From Paenibacillus oralis (lineage in GTDB: Bacteria > Bacillota > Bacilli > Paenibacillales > Paenibacillaceae): a stretch of DNA of 64,000 nucleotides. Positions 16,409-26,988 of this stretch are shown in pieces; position 1 is the stretch's first letter, and every line of letters begins with the position of its first letter. The notes under the pieces are model-generated. The model was not told the DNA's origin, did not search any database, and saw only the letters and a program-made list of their open reading frames with translations. The translations under genes and the position numbers were made by a program. The DNA is taken from the NCBI RefSeq assembly GCF_003863965.1, contig NZ_RRCN01000001.1:3554304-3618303 (forward strand), given 5' to 3'.

Positions 16409-16471
16409 TTCGCCTAAATGTTTTCGTTTTGTAAAATAAAAAATTTTTGTGAAGGTGTTGTAAAATCCATC

Positions 16472-18442
16472 CTACGCTTCGGCTAACGTTTCCCATTCCT
16501 CATAAGCGGAGGATAACTGCTTCTTATGCTGTTCGATCGCGGCTTGTCGTTCCTGAACCGCCATGTAGTCCTGATAAACCTCGGGCAGCGCAAGTTCGCT
16601 CTCCAAGGCGGCGATGTCGCCTTCCAGCCTGGCGATCGTTTCCTCGAGCTGCTCCAGCCTCCGCTGCCGGTTGCGTTCTTCGCGTTTGGCCTGCTTGTCG
16701 GCTTCGTAAGAAGCGGCTCCCGATTTCTGAGCGGCGGAGGCCTGCTCCGGCGCAGGAACAGCCCGGTTGGCCGCGCCCGCTTTAACCTCGCCGGCTCCAG
16801 CTTTTTCCGCGGCAAGCTCCGCAAGTTCCTGTTTTTTCGCCAAATAATCGTCGTAATTGCCCAGGAAATGCTCCGCTCCGTTCGGATGCAGCTCCACGAT
16901 GCGCTCCGCGATTTTGTTCAGGAAATAACGGTCATGGGATATGAACAGCAGCGTGCCGTCATACTCGAGCAAAGCGGACTCCAACACCTCTTTGCTGAAC
17001 AAATCCAGATGGTTGGTCGGCTCGTCGAGAATCAGGACGTTCGCTTTTTGCAGCATCAGCTTGGCGAGCGCGACGCGGGCTTTTTCCCCGCCGCTTAACG
17101 CCGCTACCTTCTTCAGCACGTCTTCGCCGCTGAACAGGAAATTGCCGAGCACGGTGCGAATGCGCGCCTCTTCCATATGGGGAAAGGCGCTCCACAATTC
17201 TTCGAGCACCGTATTGACCGGATTCAGGTTGGTCTGCTCCTGATCGTAAAAGCCGATTTTCACCTTGGCGCCCCAAGTGATTTTTCCGGCGGCAGGCTTC
17301 AGATCTCCGGTCAACATTTTAAGCAGCGTCGATTTGCCGATGCCGTTGGGTCCGATCAGAGCGACCGTCTCTCCGCGCTGCAGCGAAAAGGAGACATTTT
17401 GGAACAGCGGTTTCTGCTTGTTCTCGAACGAATAGGCAAGCTGATCGGCCTGCAGCACGTCCTTGCCGCTCATGACCTCGGCTTCAAAGGAGAAGCTGGC
17501 TCTTTTCAGATCGCCCTGCGGACGGTCGATGATGTCCATCTTTTCCAGCATCTTGCGCCGGCTTTGGGCCCGTTTGGTCGTCGAGGCTCGGACGATGTTC
17601 CGCTGAATAAAAGCTTCCGTCCGGGCGATTTCGTCCTGCTGTTTTTCATATTGCTTCATTTGGCTTTCGTATTCCGCCGCCTTGAGTTCGATAAACCGGC
17701 TGTAGTTCCCGGTGTATTTGCGCGATTGATGGCGTTCGATTTCGACGATGGAGGTGACCAGCCGGTCCAAGAAATAGCGGTCATGGGACACAACCAGCAG
17801 GGCCCCGGAATAATTCCGCAAATAATCCTCCAACCAAGTCAGCGTTTCGATGTCCAAGTGGTTGGTGGGCTCGTCAAGCATCAGCAGATCGGGCGCCTGG
17901 AGCAAAATGCGCGCCAGCGCCAGCCGGGTCCGTTGTCCGCCGCTTAACGTAGAGATGACGGTGTCCGGCGGGAAATCGCCGAAGCCCATGCCGTGCAGAA
18001 CGCTGCGGATGCGGGTCTCGATCTCGTAGCCGCCATGATCCTTAAACCAGTCCGATTTGAGCGCATAGCGGTCGAGCAAATCCTGATGCGCTTTCTCGTC
18101 CCGGGCCAGCTCGGGATCGGCGATCTGCTCTTCCATCCGCCGCAGCTCGCGCTCTGTTTCGGTCAGCGGGGCAAATACGGCGAGCATTTCCTCCCATATG
18201 GTCCGGTCCGACTGCAGTCCGCTGTTTTGCGCCAGGTAGCCGATTGTCGTTTCCTTCGCTTTGAAGATTTGACCGCCATCATAGGATAATTCACCAGCTA
18301 AAATTTGCAGAAATGTCGATTTGCCGGCACCGTTGACGCCCACGAGACCGATGCGGTCCCGTTCAAGCACTTGCAGGTTGATACCCTCCAGTACGGCGGT
18401 AACTCCGTATAATTTTGTAATGTTCGTAGCTTGAAGCAGCAT
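16472..18442 (-). CDS. ydiF: ABC-F family ATPase (YdiF-like)
   Basis: 656 residues with two ABC domains and no membrane segment. First domain: Walker A GVNGAGKST, signature LSGGQRTRLALARIL; second: GPNGIGKST and LSGGEKARVALAKLM; each followed by LDEPTNHLD. A charged linker joins the domains, and a coiled-coil extension rich in Ala, Glu and Arg forms the last 120 or so residues. ABC-F proteins act on the ribosome to relieve stalled translation; a few give antibiotic resistance, but the chromosomal position (ydiF in B. subtilis) argues for a housekeeping role. ATG with AGGAT-type signal. Confidence 0.93.
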   Translation of the reverse strand: MLLQATNITKLYGVTAVLEGINLQVLERDRIGLVGVNGAGKSTFLQILAGELSYDGGQIFKAKETTIGYLAQNSGLQSDRTIWEEMLAVFAPLTETERELRRMEEQIADPELARDEKAHQDLLDRYALKSDWFKDHGGYEIETRIRSVLHGMGFGDFPPDTVISTLSGGQRTRLALARILLQAPDLLMLDEPTNHLDIETLTWLEDYLRNYSGALLVVSHDRYFLDRLVTSIVEIERHQSRKYTGNYSRFIELKAAEYESQMKQYEKQQDEIARTEAFIQRNIVRASTTKRAQSRRKMLEKMDIIDRPQGDLKRASFSFEAEVMSGKDVLQADQLAYSFENKQKPLFQNVSFSLQRGETVALIGPNGIGKSTLLKMLTGDLKPAAGKITWGAKVKIGFYDQEQTNLNPVNTVLEELWSAFPHMEEARIRTVLGNFLFSGEDVLKKVAALSGGEKARVALAKLMLQKANVLILDEPTNHLDLFSKEVLESALLEYDGTLLFISHDRYFLNKIAERIVELHPNGAEHFLGNYDDYLAKKQELAELAAEKAGAGEVKAGAANRAVPAPEQASAAQKSGAASYEADKQAKREERNRQRRLEQLEETIARLEGDIAALESELALPEVYQDYMAVQERQAAIEQHKKQLSSAYEEWETLAEA

Positions 18443-18693
18443 ATCTGATCCTATCCTCCAAAAACATAAATATTTATCATTAGATTATGATCCATACTTG
18501 TATATTTAGTGTACATGAAACGTACGTTAAATGCACCGCTCATTGACGGGAACGCACGGCCGTTTTATCGTTATCGGTTTAGTTTTCATTTTCATATAAC
18601 AATGATAAACTAGTTCATAGAGATAACTCGACTTTTTTTGCATAATTGATGAAGAATTGCGCATTTTTGCCGCGTACGGGAAGGGGACGGGGG

Positions 18694-19371
18694 ATGGAGC
18701 TTGCGGAAGCGAAACAAGAGCTGCGCCGGCGGATGACCGGAATTCGGGCAAATATCCCTGAAGCCGCGAGAGCAGAGCAGTCGGCGGCTGCGGCAGCCTG
18801 GGCCGAGCGGGACGTGCTGAATCCGCTGCGCCAAAAACGGGGCGGCCGGCTTAACGTGATGAGTTACGTGTCCTTCCGGGACGAACCCGACACGCGTCCG
18901 CTGATCCGCAGCTGCCTTGCGCAGGGAGACCGGATGCTCGTCCCGAAAATCCGCGAAAATCGCATGCTCTCTCTGCACGAAATAAGCGCGGAGGAAGGTT
19001 TGGTTCCGGGCACCTGGGGGATTCCCGAACCGGGGGACGAAACGCCGGTTTGGCCGCCTGCCCGGTATCCGGAGATCGACCTTATCCTTGTGCCGGGTCT
19101 GGCCTTTGATCGCAGCGGCGGACGGATCGGCTTCGGGGCCGGATATTACGACCGGCTGATCGGGGAATTGGCGGAGCGCAGCGGAGGAACGGGCCGGGTG
19201 GTTCTGGCCGCGCTGGCCCTGCAGGAGCTGATCGTTCCCGGCAAGGTTCCGATGGAGCGGCATGATTTTAGGCTGGACCTGCTGTTTGCGGCAGCCGGAA
19301 CGATATATATGAAGGAAAGTAGTGATAAGCTTGATGAACTCGGAATCGGGACAAGGGATGACTCACTTTAA
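18694..19371 (+). CDS. 5-formyltetrahydrofolate cyclo-ligase
   Basis: 225-residue enzyme converting 5-formyl-THF to 5,10-methenyl-THF with ATP. Basic N-terminus KQELRRRM, and the signature [15 protein letters not shown] for phosphate and folate binding near residues 145-160. I chose the ATG at 18694, which follows AAGGGGACGGGG; the frame is open to 18646. Its last codons overlap the start of moaC, so the genes are translationally linked. Confidence 0.93.
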   Translation: MELAEAKQELRRRMTGIRANIPEAARAEQSAAAAAWAERDVLNPLRQKRGGRLNVMSYVSFRDEPDTRPLIRSCLAQGDRMLVPKIRENRMLSLHEISAEEGLVPGTWGIPEPGDETPVWPPARYPEIDLILVPGLAFDRSGGRIGFGAGYYDRLIGELAERSGGTGRVVLAALALQELIVPGKVPMERHDFRLDLLFAAAGTIYMKESSDKLDELGIGTRDDSL

Positions 19372-19822
19372 CGAGCAAGGCAGAGCGCGTATGGTGGACA
19401 TTTCCGGCAAAACGCCGACCGTCCGCGTCGCCGTGGCCGAAACGAAGATTTCGATGCTTCCCTCCACGCTTGAGGCGATAAAAGAAGGCCGGGTTGGCAA
19501 AGGGGACGTTCTCGCCGTCGCCCAGGTGGCCGGGATTCAAGGCGCGAAGCGGACGTCCGATTGGATTCCGATGTGCCATCCCCTGCCGCTGACGGGCGTG
19601 GATATCACGTTCACCGATAATGGGCGGGACGAGCTGTTTGTGGCGGCCACGGTGAAAACGGAAGGGAAAACCGGCGTCGAAATGGAGGCGCTCACAGCGG
19701 TTTCCGCCGCGGCGCTTACCGTGTACGACATGTGCAAAGCGCTGCAAAAAGACATGGTGATCGGCCCGACGCTGCTTCGCTCGAAAACGGGCGGAAAAAG
19801 CGGAGATTACGTCCGGCCGTAG
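19322..19822 (+). CDS. moaC: Cyclic pyranopterin monophosphate synthase MoaC
   Basis: Second enzyme of molybdenum-cofactor synthesis. [16 protein letters not shown] near the N-terminus, [28 protein letters not shown] and [11 protein letters not shown] are the conserved MoaC segments. Three starts are possible: GTG 19322 (good GGAAAG spacing), ATG 19334 and ATG 19358 (GGGA six bases before). I list the longest; the family start lies between the last two. Overlaps the preceding gene. In B. subtilis moaC also follows ydiF. Confidence 0.94.
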   Translation: MISLMNSESGQGMTHFNEQGRARMVDISGKTPTVRVAVAETKISMLPSTLEAIKEGRVGKGDVLAVAQVAGIQGAKRTSDWIPMCHPLPLTGVDITFTDNGRDELFVAATVKTEGKTGVEMEALTAVSAAALTVYDMCKALQKDMVIGPTLLRSKTGGKSGDYVRP

Positions 19823-19920
19823 GGCTGGGCAGGGCTTAAGAATACGGAACTCGGCATGGATGATCCCAGCATGAACGTACTGATTTGGAGTTCCTACATA
19901 TGGATAAGGAGGGTGACTTC

Positions 19921-20406
19921 ATGGTTTGGAAAACAGCGATCCTTACAGCGAGCGACAAAGGGGCACGAGGCGAACGTGAAGATACGAGCGCCCAGGTTAT
20001 CCGCGAACTGGTGGAAGAGGAGTTGGGCGGCGAAATCGTGGAATACCGGATCGTTCCCGATGAGCCGGATGAAATTATTGCGGCTTTGATTGAAATGACC
20101 GATTATTTTCATGCGGATTTGGTATTCACCACCGGAGGGACGGAGCTGGCGATCCGTGACGTCACCCCGGAAGCGACGAGACGGGTCATCGAACGCGAGG
20201 TTCCGGGCATGGCGGAAGCGATGCGATATGCGGCGATGCAAAAAAATCCGGCGGCGATGCTGTTCCGCGGGATTGTCGGCATCCGCGGCCGCACGCTGAT
20301 CGTCAATTTGCCGGGTACGCCGAAAGGCGTGCATGAGAATTTGGCGGCCATTATGGAACAACTGCCGGAAGCGCTGCTGATGGTAACCGGTCAATTCCGC
20401 TTGTAA
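19921..20406 (+). CDS. MoaB/Mog family molybdopterin adenylyltransferase
   Basis: 161 residues with the MoCF-binding fold: AILTASDKGARGEREDTS at the N-terminus and FTTGGTELAIRDVTPEAT, the molybdopterin-binding loop. It adenylates molybdopterin before molybdate insertion. The ATG at 19921 has AAGGAGG nine bases upstream. It lies about 100 bp after moaC on the same strand. In B. subtilis rex occupies the position between moaC and tatAy; rex is not present here. Confidence 0.92.
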   Translation: MVWKTAILTASDKGARGEREDTSAQVIRELVEEELGGEIVEYRIVPDEPDEIIAALIEMTDYFHADLVFTTGGTELAIRDVTPEATRRVIEREVPGMAEAMRYAAMQKNPAAMLFRGIVGIRGRTLIVNLPGTPKGVHENLAAIMEQLPEALLMVTGQFRL

Positions 20407-20555
20407 TCGCCCGCACTTTTACCGTCTTTTTTTGCCGGAATGTAAAATAAATAGACTGTAACTGTGACATTCGTTATGGTATGATGTGGGCGTGTGATTA
20501 GAAACGTGTCATATCCCTGCCTATTTAATGGACGTAGCGAAAGGAGACTGGTGCG

Positions 20556-20774
20556 ATGAGCGCAGGCGGATTTTTGTTGATTGTGATCGCGGCGTTGCTG
20601 CTGTTTGGACCGAATAAATTGCCGGATTTGGGACGGGCCGTAGGCCGGACGTTCCGGGAATTCAAAGAGGCGACGCGGGACATTGTGGACGATGTGCCGG
20701 AAGTGAAGCGGACGGAAGCAGCCCCTGCCCGCGCCGAAAGCCCTAAACCGGAGGACCGCCGGCTGCCGGAATGA
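20556..20774 (+). CDS. tatA: Sec-independent translocase subunit TatA
   Basis: 72 residues: one N-terminal transmembrane helix (GFLLIVIAALLLFGP), the FGPNKLP hinge, an amphipathic helix (LGRAVGRTFREFKEATRD) and a polar tail. It forms the pore for folded proteins with twin-arginine signals. ATG preceded by AAAGGAGA. Followed 28 bp later by tatC, the two-gene Gram-positive arrangement (tatAy-tatCy). Confidence 0.96.
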   Translation: MSAGGFLLIVIAALLLFGPNKLPDLGRAVGRTFREFKEATRDIVDDVPEVKRTEAAPARAESPKPEDRRLPE

Positions 20775-20802
20775 GCTCATGGCGGGAAAAGGAGGACGGT
20801 TG

Positions 20803-21561
20803 ATGGCTGAAGAGCAGGAGCTGCAGAGTATCGTCGACCATCTGTCGGAGCTGCGGCGGCGGTTGATGCTGGTCTGCATCGTTTTTGTCATCGTGCTGGT
20901 CGGCGCTTTTTTTGTGGTCGATCCGATTTATCATTATTTGACGACAAATGCCTTTTCCGGCGCGAAAATCGAACTGAACGCCTTTTCGTTTTGGGACGGC
21001 GTCGGCGTCTACATGAAAATCGCCATGCTGGTGTCGCTGGGGATTACGCTCCCGTTTACGCTGTACCAGGTCTGGGCGTTTGTCAGTCCGGGGCTGAAGC
21101 CGGCGGAACGCAGGGCGACCGTGAAATATATTCCGTTCGTATTTATCTGTTTTTTGGTAGGGCTCGCCTTCGGCTATTATGTCGTATTTCCGTTAGCGAT
21201 GTCGTTTACGGGGTCGCTCAACAAGCAGCTTGGTTTGGTCGAAACGTACGGCATGGCGGACTATTTTAAGTTTATGATGAACCTCGTTTTGCCGATTTCG
21301 CTGTTGTTCGAGCTGCCGCTTATCATTTTGTTTTTGACGCAGCTTAGGATTGTGACACCGAAACTGCTGCGGAAAATGCGCCGGGTCGCTTATTTCGCGC
21401 TCGTCGTTATTTCGGTGATGATCACTCCTGCCGATTTATTCTCCGCTTTTTTGGTGCTGATTCCGCTCGTTATTTTGTATGAACTGAGCGTGCTTTTGTC
21501 GCAGCGGGTGCATAACAAGATCGTGGCGGCGGATGCGGAGCGGGCGGAGAAATATAAATAA
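20803..21561 (+). CDS. tatC: Sec-independent translocase subunit TatC
   Basis: 252 residues with six membrane segments. The N-terminal HLSELRRRLM and the loop after helix 1-2 with YQVWAFVSPGLKPAERR are the signal-peptide recognition elements of TatC. The start at 20803 has a near-perfect AAAGGAGG seven bases upstream; an earlier in-frame ATG at 20779 has none. Ends with a terminator. Confidence 0.96.
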   Translation: MAEEQELQSIVDHLSELRRRLMLVCIVFVIVLVGAFFVVDPIYHYLTTNAFSGAKIELNAFSFWDGVGVYMKIAMLVSLGITLPFTLYQVWAFVSPGLKPAERRATVKYIPFVFICFLVGLAFGYYVVFPLAMSFTGSLNKQLGLVETYGMADYFKFMMNLVLPISLLFELPLIILFLTQLRIVTPKLLRKMRRVAYFALVVISVMITPADLFSAFLVLIPLVILYELSVLLSQRVHNKIVAADAERAEKYK

Positions 21562-21563
21562 GG

Positions 21564-21593
21564 AACGCGCCTTTGGGATGGGCGTGTTTTTTT
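21564..21593 (+). terminator. Terminator after tatC
   Basis: AACGCGCC pairs with GGCGTGTT (one G-T wobble) and is followed by a run of T. Confidence 0.8.
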
Positions 21594-21726
21594 GTGCATG
21601 CGGTTGGTGTTGCGGCAGGTTGAGGCTCTTGGCGGGGCAGCTCGGAATATTTTTCCAACCTAGAGGATACAATGGGAAGGGCGTCTTCGCGCCTATAAAA
21701 TATAGAAAAAAATTGCACAAAGGAAC

Positions 21727-21755
21727 TTGAAATCTGTCCGCAAGTTGAGTAATAT
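21727..21755 (+). promoter_or_regulatory. groESL sigma-A promoter
   Basis: TTGAAA (21727-21732), 17 bp, TAATAT (21750-21755), immediately before the CIRCE operator. The transcript would start close to the left arm of CIRCE. Confidence 0.7.
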
Positions 21756-21766
21756 AAAAGTGGTTG

Positions 21767-21793
21767 TTAGCACTTGAGCAGATCGAGTGCTAA
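21767..21793 (+). promoter_or_regulatory. CIRCE operator (HrcA site)
   Basis: TTAGCACTT-N9-GAGTGCTAA. The consensus is TTAGCACTC-N9-GAGTGCTAA, so only one base in the left arm differs. It lies between the promoter and groES and predicts HrcA-repressed, heat-inducible expression. Confidence 0.96.
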
Positions 21794-21849
21794 TACATAT
21801 GATCTTACAAACCCTTAAACCCAACATATTCAAAGGAGGCTGTTTTTTC

Positions 21850-22131
21850 ATGATCAAACCATTAGGTGAACGCGTTCTGGTACAACCGATCGAGCAAGAG
21901 GAGACAACGGCATTTGGCATTGTGCTTCCGGATACGGCCAAGGAAAAACCGCAGGAAGGCAAAGTAATCGCCGTAGGCAGCGGAACTTTGAAGGACGGGG
22001 TGCGCGTTCCGCTTGAAGTTAAAGAAGGCGACCGCGTGCTGTTCTCCAAATACGCCGGAACCGAAGTGAAATACGAAGGCAAAGAGTATTTGATTATGAA
22101 AGAAAGCGACATTCACGCGATCATCGGCTAA
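21850..22131 (+). CDS. groES: Co-chaperonin GroES
   Basis: 93 residues, [20 protein letters not shown] with the mobile loop [17 protein letters not shown]. Seven copies cap GroEL. ATG with AAAGGAGG ten bases upstream; the earlier in-frame ATG at 21787 overlaps the CIRCE element and is not used. First gene of groES-groEL. Confidence 0.98.
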   Translation: MIKPLGERVLVQPIEQEETTAFGIVLPDTAKEKPQEGKVIAVGSGTLKDGVRVPLEVKEGDRVLFSKYAGTEVKYEGKEYLIMKESDIHAIIG

Positions 22132-22165
22132 GAACAGCCGGTAGGCGAAATATAACGACCATTGA

Positions 22166-23827
<1,662 letters not shown>

Positions 23828-23896
23828 TAAGGGCCACCCGCCCTTATGCATCAAAGTTTCCGTGAGCGGAAACGCCGTATAACCACATAAACTATT

Positions 23897-23937
23897 AAAA
23901 AAGCTTCTCCGGGCATATGCCCGTGAGAAGCTTTTTT
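23897..23937 (+). terminator. groESL terminator
   Basis: AAAAAAGCTTCTC pairs with GAGAAGCTTTTTT, and the inner GGGCATATGCCC is itself a palindrome. Confidence 0.95.
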
Positions 23938-24033
23938 GCAGTCATCATGGATCAGTTTTTCATTGGTGAACTACCATTGGGTTAATTTGTTTATTCAGAT
24001 AGGTGAGCAATGCGTGCTCATAACATCAGTCTC

Positions 24034-24438
24034 TTAGATTTTCAATAGTGTCATTCCGTATTCATTCGTAACAAAGTTCATATCCGCATCTCGAGAGACC
24101 AGTATCAAATTTGCTGTAAAGGCAGTCGCGATGATGAGGGCATCAGGAGTTTTTATTTTCCGCCCATTGCTTCTTTGCTCGCTTTGTATAGAGGCAGCTT
24201 TTCTTGCAATAGCGGAATCAACATGGATCATATGCTTGGAGGAAAACATTCGTTCCGCTACTAAAAACTGATTGTGTTTGATTCCGCTCAATACTTCGCA
24301 TTCCGTAATCGTCGAAAAGAATATTCGCCGTTTTTCATTTTGGGCTTGCCGTACCAAATCTACAGCCGAATGATCGTTATCCAGAATGGCGATGACAATG
24401 TTGGAATCGAATAAGTACCCGGAGTTGTTGTGGGTCAT
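24034..24438 (-). CDS. PIN-domain (VapC-like) toxin
   Basis: 134-residue PIN-domain ribonuclease. The acidic active site is complete: Asp11 in YLFDSNIVI, Glu46 in TITECEV, Asp99 in TPDALIIATA and Asp117 in VSRDADM. VapC toxins cleave tRNA or rRNA. The start codon overlaps the antitoxin stop (ATGA), the usual toxin-antitoxin arrangement. Confidence 0.92.
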   Translation of the reverse strand: MTHNNSGYLFDSNIVIAILDNDHSAVDLVRQAQNEKRRIFFSTITECEVLSGIKHNQFLVAERMFSSKHMIHVDSAIARKAASIQSEQRSNGRKIKTPDALIIATAFTANLILVSRDADMNFVTNEYGMTLLKI

Positions 24439-24668
24439 TTTCCCCAGCCCTCCCGGGACTCTTGAATGTGATCTAACAATTCTTGTGCTTCTCCGGGTTT
24501 CAGAATCCCAGCCACGCTCAGAATATCATCGACGGAGTAATCATCGAAATCCTCAATGGTTTCTGTTTCAAGATCAATGACAAGTTTTTTGGTGGAAATA
24601 TTGTTTTCGGCTAAAAAGTCTCTTAAGTCTTTTGCTATATGAGGGTGGAGTTTACGTACCATTGACAT
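24435..24668 (-). CDS. Antitoxin of the PIN-domain module
   Basis: 77-residue acidic protein with no clear DNA-binding motif visible; the C-terminal half (ILKPGEAQELLDHIQESREGW) could wrap the toxin. Its role is inferred from the 4-bp overlap with the VapC-like gene and small size. A GGAGAG signal precedes the ATG. I do not recognise it as a classical VapB of the AbrB or RHH type. Confidence 0.75.
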   Translation of the reverse strand: MSMVRKLHPHIAKDLRDFLAENNISTKKLVIDLETETIEDFDDYSVDDILSVAGILKPGEAQELLDHIQESREGWGK

Positions 24669-24804
24669 GGAGAATCTCTCCTTTATCAGAATATGAGGAC
24701 TGAATCGTTTGATCTCAGTGAACCTCAGTTTTCTTTACATCAATTATACCCGATAACAGAACGAATAGATACTTCTGTTCGGATCGTCAATCGCCCCACT
24801 TAAA

Positions 24805-25325
24805 TGTCGCCCCTTCTCTACAGGATATAGTGGATCAAGCAAAACCGGGGGACCGCATTGTGTTGCCGGAAGGCAATTATTCCGGGCCGGTCCTTATTAA
24901 TAAGCCATTAATCATTTAGGGTTTGGGCAAGGCGTCATTATTAAATGAAGAACCCGAATCGGCGATGACGATACAAGCTGACGGGGTAACGGTTGAGGGA
25001 CTGCGCATTTTTCAGAAACAAGGCGGGGAAGAACTGGCGGAGTATGAGGGACGGCATATATCTGGAGGACAGCAAAAACTTGGATATTACGGGCAACCAG
25101 ATTTTTGGATCACGCTACGGGATTCATTGCATGTATATCGATGGAACGAAAATCGTGGGAAATCGGGGCGAACATAATGTCACCGGGGCTATGATTATGG
25201 GGGTTACAGATGTGCTGGTCTCGGGCAACTCCTTCGCTAAACAAAGCAGCAACGTCAATTCGCAAGGCATTTTGCTGTATGATGTGCAAACGTCGCTGGT
25301 TGAGAACAAACGACCGCCAGAGTAA
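24805..25325 (+). pseudogene. Decayed NosD-like beta-helix protein gene
   Basis: Translation in pieces gives a periplasmic copper-binding NosD / right-handed beta-helix protein: LQDIVDQAKPGDRIVLPEG and YSGPVLINKPL, then a TAG stop near 24918, then MTIQADGVTVEGLRIF and, after a frameshift near 25040, MRDGIYLEDSKNLDITGNQI and GSRYGIHCMYIDGTKIVGN. The gene lacks a start and its C-terminal half. NosD serves nitrous-oxide reductase maturation; no other nos gene is present in the window. Confidence 0.8.
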
Positions 25326-25349
25326 ATTCCCTGGCGGCTCGTAACGGAG

Positions 25350-26012
25350 TTACAAGTAAGACAATACGTCATTGTATTGGTGCAATGGAACGGCTTTGTT
25401 ATGACGGTTCGAATTAAGGTTCGCATTACGGTTCGCATATTCGAAGCTTCTTAGTCCCGTGTCAACGTGAAACGTTCGCAATCCAAGCATGAAGCCGCAC
25501 TGCAAATCGATTTCGCTGTCACCGATGAGAAGGTCGGCGGGGGTGGCCAGGCGTCGAAGCGAATCCCATTTCGGATTGATGCTCAAGGATGGCGGTACCA
25601 GGTCGATTCGTTCAAAAGGAGCAACCATATTCAGCCGCTGCAACTGCCGGACAGCGTGCTCATGATTCCTTCTGACCGAGATTAAGTGAAGCCGATAATT
25701 TGGCTTCAACTGAGCGGCAAAAACACGAATCCGCCCGATAGGTTGATCCAGTTTCAGCAGGGACTCGCTTTCCAGCTTGTCTTTCTTCCACAACATGTAA
25801 TTGGAAATGAGTTCTTCCGCAGCAGCCGGATTATCCCGAACCGCGTGGCGTATGATCGCATCGTCCCGAACCAGCTCCCGTTTTTGCTTTTTGTATTTCT
25901 GAAAGCTTGGGAAGGGGAGGCTTTGGCGCTCGAAAAATGAATCCATGACCGTATAATACCTGAGCCAAACGTCAAGCAAGGTTCCGTCAAGATCGATATA
26001 AATGACGGGCAT
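25350..26012 (-). CDS. HAD-family hydrolase-like protein
   Basis: 220 residues. Motif I YIDLDGTLLD (Asp7, Asp9) is at the N-terminus, a possible Ser/Thr motif II is in LHLISVRRN, and motif IV is LLIGDSEIDL (Asp pair). Helical cap in between. Likely a small-molecule phosphatase; substrate unknown. The start lies 1 bp after the stop of the ATP-grasp gene, so it is the last gene of a four-gene operon. The C-terminus contains a short NRNANLNSNRHN low-complexity segment. Confidence 0.75.
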   Translation of the reverse strand: MPVIYIDLDGTLLDVWLRYYTVMDSFFERQSLPFPSFQKYKKQKRELVRDDAIIRHAVRDNPAAAEELISNYMLWKKDKLESESLLKLDQPIGRIRVFAAQLKPNYRLHLISVRRNHEHAVRQLQRLNMVAPFERIDLVPPSLSINPKWDSLRRLATPADLLIGDSEIDLQCGFMLGLRTFHVDTGLRSFEYANRNANLNSNRHNKAVPLHQYNDVLSYL

Positions 26013-26013
26013 T

Positions 26014-26988
26014 TTAGGGCTCCCCGGTGAACCACTCTTGATAATACCGGTACATCGTCAGCCCTTTGGGGGGGACAATGTTGGATACGTCGACAGGCTG
26101 GTTCAACATGATCCGGATCATCAGATTGGGGATGTCGTAGCCTGCGGCAACCGTTAAAGGCAAACCGCCGGAGGCAAATCGCGTGTTGAAATCGGTCAGG
26201 AACAGACGATTCTCCCGGTCCGCAATGTATTGAAAATTAACAGGCCCTTCGATTTTTAGATGGGCTTCTATTTTATGCAGGATCGAAGTAAGCACCGCCG
26301 CCGATTCCGCTTGCCTTGTGATGACGACGGCGCCCCCGTTCATTTTAACGCGCTCGCGCGCATTGGACAGGACAAGCCGGTTGGATTTATCGAACAAACA
26401 ATCCACCGTAAATTCCGTTCCCTCGATAAAATCGGTGACCACGTATTCTTCCAGCTTTGACGACCAATATCTGTAATCAGCATCGTTTTCCAGCTTGCAG
26501 ACATTTCTGCTTCCGCTGCTCGCGGCAGGTTTAATAATCGCAGGATAAGAAAGGGGAGGATGGGTTCCATAATACCGTGGAACGGGAATGCCGATGGTTC
26601 TCATCGTCTCATATAATGTCTTCTTGTTATGGAGCCGCTCATGGGTCCCCATATCACAGACGAGCAATTGAACGCCCATCTGTTCAAGCTGCGCTTTCCG
26701 TTGGGCAAAAAAAGGCGTGTCATAAGAGGCGACAGGGAAAATAATATCGATGTTCTCCTTCAAGACAATCTCGTAGATGGCTTGCTCGTAATCGGGATCA
26801 TGGCAAGCAGGGACTTGATAGAAAGCGGAAGCCAGGTGCCTTGCGGCGGTATGCCGATTGCTATCGGCCGCCACAATGCGGTAATGGTAATTCTCTATGG
26901 TTTGATGACTTAAATGCCGAATCAAAAAGGTGCCGGACAACCCCCCTGCGGACGGAATCAAAATATTCAGCGTTGCATTAGCTTCCAT
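26014..26988 (-). CDS. ATP-grasp family enzyme
   Basis: 324 residues with a Rossmann-like N-terminal PreATP domain (ILIPSAGGLSGTFLI) and an ATP-grasp domain (YPAIIKPAASSGSRNV, EEYVVTDFIEGTEFTVDC, and a metal-binding LTDFNTRFASGGLP). It resembles the CarB-like ligases that ligate a carboxylate to an amine or thiol, often found with sugar-modifying genes. Product unknown. Overlaps the CgeB-like gene by 11 bp. Confidence 0.82.
   Translation of the reverse strand: MEANATLNILIPSAGGLSGTFLIRHLSHQTIENYHYRIVAADSNRHTAARHLASAFYQVPACHDPDYEQAIYEIVLKENIDIIFPVASYDTPFFAQRKAQLEQMGVQLLVCDMGTHERLHNKKTLYETMRTIGIPVPRYYGTHPPLSYPAIIKPAASSGSRNVCKLENDADYRYWSSKLEEYVVTDFIEGTEFTVDCLFDKSNRLVLSNARERVKMNGGAVVITRQAESAAVLTSILHKIEAHLKIEGPVNFQYIADRENRLFLTDFNTRFASGGLPLTVAAGYDIPNLMIRIMLNQPVDVSNIVPPKGLTMYRYYQEWFTGEP

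Larger units (their letters stand above)
16126..16471. other. 346-bp gap carrying a DnaA-box cluster
   Basis: AT-rich, non-coding. It contains five perfect DnaA boxes, two near-matches, and an intrinsic terminator at 16340-16364. Confidence 0.8.
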
